Source of the DNA: Streptococcus moroccensis
Lineage (GTDB): Bacteria; Bacillota; Bacilli; Lactobacillales; Streptococcaceae
Direction: 5' to 3'
Length of the DNA stretch: 50,758 bases
Assembly: GCF_030812835.1 (NCBI RefSeq)
Contig: NZ_JAUSTM010000016.1
Coordinates: 1 to 50,758 of the forward strand
Below are positions 48,937-50,758 of the stretch, one piece after another. Position 1 is the first letter of the stretch; each line of letters opens with the position of its first letter. The notes beneath the pieces are model-generated. The model was given only the letters and a program-made list of their open reading frames with translations, had not been told where the DNA came from and did not search any database. A program made the position numbers and the translations under genes.

Positions 48937-49682
48937 AATTAGAAGCGATTTCAAAACATTTTGGGGATGAAGCTGTTCTGATCGATATCTCCATGGAAGT
49001 CCCATCTGGGAGCTTCACAGCTTTTATCGGGCCAAACGGAGCAGGCAAATCCTCCCTCATCAATATTATGAGCCGTTTGTTGCCCAAAGAAAGTGGCTAC
49101 CTCTGGATCAAGGGGCAGGAAATTGAGGCTTGGGACCATAAAGCGTTAGCGAGAGAACTTTCTTTACTCAAGCAATCCCAGCATTACCATACCCGATTGC
49201 GAGTGGAAGAGTTAGTTAGCTTTGGACGTTTTCCATACAGTGGCAATCGTCTAACAGAAGAAGACCAGACTAAAATTCAAGAAGCAATAGCCTACATGGG
49301 ACTAGAAGGATTCAAGGATCGCTACATCCATACCCTGTCTGGTGGACAGTTGCAACGGGTTTATATCGCTATGGTTCTAGCCCAGGACACGGATATCATT
49401 CTCCTTGATGAGCCACTCAACAATTTGGATATGAAGCAAAGTATTGCCATGATGACCATTTTACGGAAATTAGTGGACGATTTAGGCAAAACGGTGGTCA
49501 TTGTTATTCACGACATCAATATCGCTAGTCGCTATGTCTACCATATGGTTGCCTTTAAAGATGGTCAGGTCTTTGAATCTGGCCCCACAGCTACCGTTAT
49601 GACCAAGTCAGTCTTGGACAAGCTCTATGACATGTCAGTGCGAATCGTCGATATAGACGGCAAACAACATTGTATTTATTAA
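48933..49682 (+). CDS. Siderophore ABC transporter ATPase (FecE/FepC-like)
   Basis: A 249-residue ATPase. Walker A is GPNGAGKS (residues 33-40), the ABC signature LSGGQLQRV (135-143), Walker B DIILLDEP near 154-161, and the switch His lies in VIVIHDIN. The type is that of iron-siderophore importers. It starts within the permease 2 stop (ATGA), with AAGGAG upstream. Confidence 0.94.
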   Translation: MKLEAISKHFGDEAVLIDISMEVPSGSFTAFIGPNGAGKSSLINIMSRLLPKESGYLWIKGQEIEAWDHKALARELSLLKQSQHYHTRLRVEELVSFGRFPYSGNRLTEEDQTKIQEAIAYMGLEGFKDRYIHTLSGGQLQRVYIAMVLAQDTDIILLDEPLNNLDMKQSIAMMTILRKLVDDLGKTVVIVIHDINIASRYVYHMVAFKDGQVFESGPTATVMTKSVLDKLYDMSVRIVDIDGKQHCIY

Positions 49683-49703
49683 AAAAGAAAAGGAAAACAT
49701 AAA

Positions 49704-50660
49704 ATGAACAATTGGTTAAAAAAATTATCAGTCCTCTTAGTTGCTATGCTAACAAGCTTCATGCTCATCGCCTGCTCTAACACATCGAACACGACATCAG
49801 AAACGACTAAAACAAGTGAAACTGCAGCAGAAGTGACCATTGGTGACGTTACTGTGCCAGTCAACCCTCAAAAAATTGTGACCTTTGATCTCGGAGCTGC
49901 AGATACCATTCGAGCAATTGGCTTTGAAGAGGCAATTGTAGGTTTGCCGACTCAGGGTCTACCAGCTTATCTCTCAGACCTGTCAGATCTCACCAGTGTC
50001 GGAAACATGAAAGAACCGGATTTAGAAGCTATTGCAGCTCTTGAACCAGACCTGATTATTGCATCAGGTCGCACGGCAGATTATGTAGCCCAGTTTAGTG
50101 AAATTGCACCAACTATCATGTTTGAGGTGGACAATACAGACTACTGGACTTCGGTAAAAGGGAATATCACAGCACTTGCTAGCATCTTTGGTGAAGATGC
50201 TGTGGCAGAAGCAGAAAAACAATTGGCCAATCTCGATAGCCAAATCGCTGACATAGCCTCGGCCAATGAAGCTTCAGATAAAAAAGCCCTTGCCATGGTC
50301 TTGAACGAAGGGAATATGGCTGTTTCTGGTCCTAACTCACGCTTTGCTTTCTTATATAGCACACTTGGTTTCCATCCGACAGAAGCAGAGATTGAAGAGT
50401 CACGTCACGGTCAAGAGATTAGCTTTGAAGGGATTAGCGAAATCAACCCCGATCTTATTTTTGTCTTAAACCGTACCCTAGCCATCGGTGGGGATAATTC
50501 AAGCAATGAAAGCCTCTTGCAAAACGAGTTGGTTCAAGCCACAAAGGCAGCTCAAAACGATGGTATTGTGAACTTGACCTCTGACCTCTGGTACCTCTCA
50601 GGAGGTGGTCTTGAATCCACACAATTAATGATTGACGATGTTAAAGATTATGCGAAATAA
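49704..50660 (+). CDS. Siderophore-binding lipoprotein (FatB/CeuE-like)
   Basis: A 318-residue cluster-A binding protein. The signal peptide ends with the lipobox LIAC (Cys24), then a Ser/Thr-rich linker and the helical-backbone domain beginning VTIGDVTVPVNPQKIVTFDLG; LEAIAALEPDLIIASGR is the usual N-lobe block. The permease-permease-ATPase-lipoprotein order and the sequence type match catechol/petrobactin importers (Bacillus YclNOPQ, Campylobacter CeuBCDE), so ferric catecholate siderophores are the probable ligand. No siderophore synthesis gene is in the window; it would use siderophores made by others. Confidence 0.88.
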   Translation: MNNWLKKLSVLLVAMLTSFMLIACSNTSNTTSETTKTSETAAEVTIGDVTVPVNPQKIVTFDLGAADTIRAIGFEEAIVGLPTQGLPAYLSDLSDLTSVGNMKEPDLEAIAALEPDLIIASGRTADYVAQFSEIAPTIMFEVDNTDYWTSVKGNITALASIFGEDAVAEAEKQLANLDSQIADIASANEASDKKALAMVLNEGNMAVSGPNSRFAFLYSTLGFHPTEAEIEESRHGQEISFEGISEINPDLIFVLNRTLAIGGDNSSNESLLQNELVQATKAAQNDGIVNLTSDLWYLSGGGLESTQLMIDDVKDYAK

Positions 50661-50662
50661 TA

Positions 50663-50694
50663 GGCTAAATTTCAAGTAGAAGTTAGCCATTTTT
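50663..50694. terminator. Terminator after the siderophore operon
   Basis: GGCTAA (50663-50668) pairs with TTAGCC (50683-50688), with partly paired inner bases, followed by ATTTTT. It overlaps the transposase stop codon on the other strand. Confidence 0.55.
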
Positions 50695-50758
50695 AAGAAA
50701 CTGTGCAGGAGACAAATAGTTCAGTATTTTCTTAGGATAATGATTGATCCAATTTTCG
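50683..50758 (-). CDS. IS30-like transposase, C-terminal end (partial)
   Basis: The last 24 codons of a minus-strand reading frame that runs out of the window; the stop is at 50683-50685. The tail NHYPKKILNYLSPAQFLKNG fits the C-terminus of IS30-family DDE transposases (pattern N-x-x-P-[KR]-K-x-L-x-[WY]-x-[ST]-P). No inverted repeat end of the element can be identified in the visible part. Whether the gene is complete beyond the window cannot be judged. Confidence 0.6.
   Translation of the reverse strand, partial: ENWINHYPKKILNYLSPAQFLKNG

Overview
The window looks like a chromosomal segment of a low-GC Firmicute, most probably a Streptococcus. The order rpsU - mscL - dnaG - rpoD - DUF59 gene and the overlapping rapZ-yvcK-whiA trio are typical of streptococci, ribosome binding sites are strong AGGAGG types, extended -10 promoters (TGnTATAAT) recur, and galT is the long type II form. 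No tRNA, rRNA or CRISPR array was seen. Genus is inferred from gene order and protein character, not from a database search.

Layout. (1) 1-6911 is core: rpsU, mscL (minus strand), dnaG-rpoD, a DUF59 Fe-S assembly gene, and a LysR regulator-lspA-rluD operon. (2) 6980-26942 is a large L-arabinose / arabinan / arabinoside island: araR; GH127 with a coupled small Cys-rich protein; a minus-strand ArsR-type regulator with a large C-terminal domain; then a long plus-strand operon with an arabino-oligosaccharide ABC importer (binding lipoprotein and two permeases, no ATPase), a small membrane protein, three GH43 enzymes (one secreted), two GH51 arabinofuranosidases and an aldo-keto reductase; then araB-araD-araA behind their own promoter. 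(3) 26956-32548 holds a MATE pump, a minus-strand zinc metallopeptidase, a minus-strand RpiR regulator, and a divergent MFS sugar transporter with a pair of small membrane proteins. (4) 32685-37502 holds a GH1 phospho-beta-glucosidase, then two esterases and an ATP-grasp protein. (5) 37544-42085: an OsmC/Ohr protein, RidA, a hydrolase, rapZ-yvcK-whiA. (6) 42098-46869 is an aldose epimerase, GalR and galK-galT. (7) 47022-50660 is a siderophore-type ABC importer, and the window ends inside the 3' end of an IS30-like transposase.

How the island would work (inference from families): the secreted GH43 cuts arabinan outside the cell, the ABC system imports the oligomers using a shared ATPase encoded elsewhere, internal GH43/GH51/GH127 enzymes release L-arabinose, and AraA, AraB and AraD convert it to xylulose 5-phosphate. 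Control is readable from the DNA. TGT-NNNN-ACA palindromes (probable AraR operators) lie at the araR, GH127 and araB promoters, filling the -35/-10 spacer in the last two. A different palindrome, TAAC-N6-GTTA, occurs three times between the ArsR-type gene and the ABC operon and is probably that regulator's operator. CcpA cre-like sites accompany most sugar promoters.

Most noteworthy: the ArsR-type regulator with its inferred operator; the Cys-rich protein overlapping GH127, whose active site is a Zn-Cys centre; a hairpin that encloses an AraR operator; the first siderophore permease, which has no normal start codon and appears to begin at ATA; and the uncharacterised esterase-esterase-ATP-grasp cassette.
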